This document shows positions 63,793 to 64,000 of a DNA stretch of 64,000 bases, one piece after another. Positions within the stretch are counted from its first letter, which is position 1; the number at the start of each line of letters is the position of its first letter. Origin of the DNA: Geobacteraceae bacterium (GTDB taxonomy: Bacteria; Desulfobacterota; Desulfuromonadia; Geobacterales; Geobacteraceae). Location: the NCBI GenBank assembly GCA_009773645.1, contig WSYB01000008.1, positions 62,001 through 126,000 of the forward strand. The letters run 5' to 3'. The notes under the pieces are model-generated. The model was not told the origin of the DNA. It saw nothing but the letters and a program-made list of their open reading frames with translations, and searched no databases. The translations under genes and the position numbers were made by a program.

Positions 63793-63828
63793 GCAGGAAA
63801 AGTTTCTTTGTTACCATGGCATGCAAAA

Positions 63829-63859
63829 GACCGCGTCGAGCAATCGGCGCGGCCTTTTT
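63829..63859 (+). terminator. Intrinsic terminator after rpoD
   Basis: GACCGCGTCGA (63829-63839) pairs with TCGGCGCGGCC (63844-63854) through two G-T pairs, followed by five T. Confidence 0.8.
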
Positions 63860-63928
63860 ATTTGTGCGCCCGGAAGGGTGCGTGGCTTAAGGGAGAACAT
63901 GGGGACGGAATTCGTGTCCGCATTTCGT

Positions 63929-63956
63929 TTTACAATGGGGCAATATATTATATAAT
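63929..63956 (+). promoter_or_regulatory. Sigma-70 promoter of the last gene
   Basis: TTTACA (63929-63934) and TATAAT (63951-63956) are 16 bases apart, followed 15-20 bases later by GGAGGA and an ATG. Confidence 0.6.
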
Positions 63957-63985
63957 CTAACAAGCTTTGTATATGGAGGACCATT

Positions 63986-64000
63986 ATGCGTAACTATATG
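63986..64000 (+). CDS. 5' end of an unidentified gene
   Basis: The ATG at 63986 follows GGAGGA and opens MRNYM to the end of the window. A good promoter lies upstream. Five residues do not allow identification. Confidence 0.5.

Overview
The window looks like a chromosomal segment of a Geobacteraceae bacterium (Geobacter/Geotalea type). This rests on a GEMM-I riboswitch with the base typical of the Geobacter cGAMP-sensing class, two operons for cofactor-less Ehr-type (energy-converting-hydrogenase-related) membrane complexes, a GSU2403-type nucleotidyltransferase, and the rpsU-yqeY-dnaG-rpoD block next to a long his operon. Core genes are GC-rich. The block at about 53.3-58.3 kb is clearly more AT-rich.

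Layout. (1) 0-5.8 kb: start of an upstream gene, rluD, an HtrA-type lipoprotein protease, an XRE-cupin regulator, a PilZ protein, small unknowns and elbB. (2) 5.9-8.5 kb: a promoter, a GEMM-I riboswitch overlapping an intrinsic terminator, two tandem outer-membrane beta-barrel paralogues, and a small membrane protein. (3) 8.6-17.4 kb: a short class II ribonucleotide reductase, then an acyl-CoA set (acyl-CoA dehydrogenase, thiolase-fold protein, DUF35 partner, acetoacetyl-CoA synthetase), a beta carbonic anhydrase, a hotdog thioesterase and a Sel1-repeat protein. (4) 17.5-39.6 kb, minus strand: two Ehr operons head to tail. Ehr1 (28.3 to 17.6 kb) is split by a block of about 3.4 kb with toxin-antitoxin genes, a nucleotidyltransferase and broken genes. 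Ehr2 (39.6 to 28.6 kb) starts with a HTH-PTS EIIA protein, has two NuoL-like subunits and a small subunit fused to a ferredoxin domain, and contains an inverted MazEF-like pair. (5) 40.1-53.3 kb, plus strand: rho, rpmE, thyX, a DUF1385 protein, prfA, prmC, murA, hisG-D-C-B-H-A-F. (6) 53.3-58.3 kb: an accessory island between hisF and hisE, with cassette-like unknown genes, three attC-like folded sites, a 42-bp direct repeat, a truncated NACHT NTPase and HigBA. (7) 58.4-64 kb: hisE, rpsU, yqeY, cvpA, dnaG, rpoD and the start of another gene.

Many gene junctions carry palindromic elements. One type is built from 7-bp words that differ from site to site. Another begins GTAGGGGC, and its TAG often serves as the stop codon of the upstream gene. 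The candidate systems most worth following are the attC-like cassette cluster with no integrase in view inside the his operon, the paired Ehr complexes lacking NiFe ligands, the A20-type GEMM-I switch ahead of the porin-like pair, and a thiolase/DUF35 pair in which the thiolase nucleophile is missing. No tRNA, rRNA, CRISPR array or intact insertion sequence was recognised.
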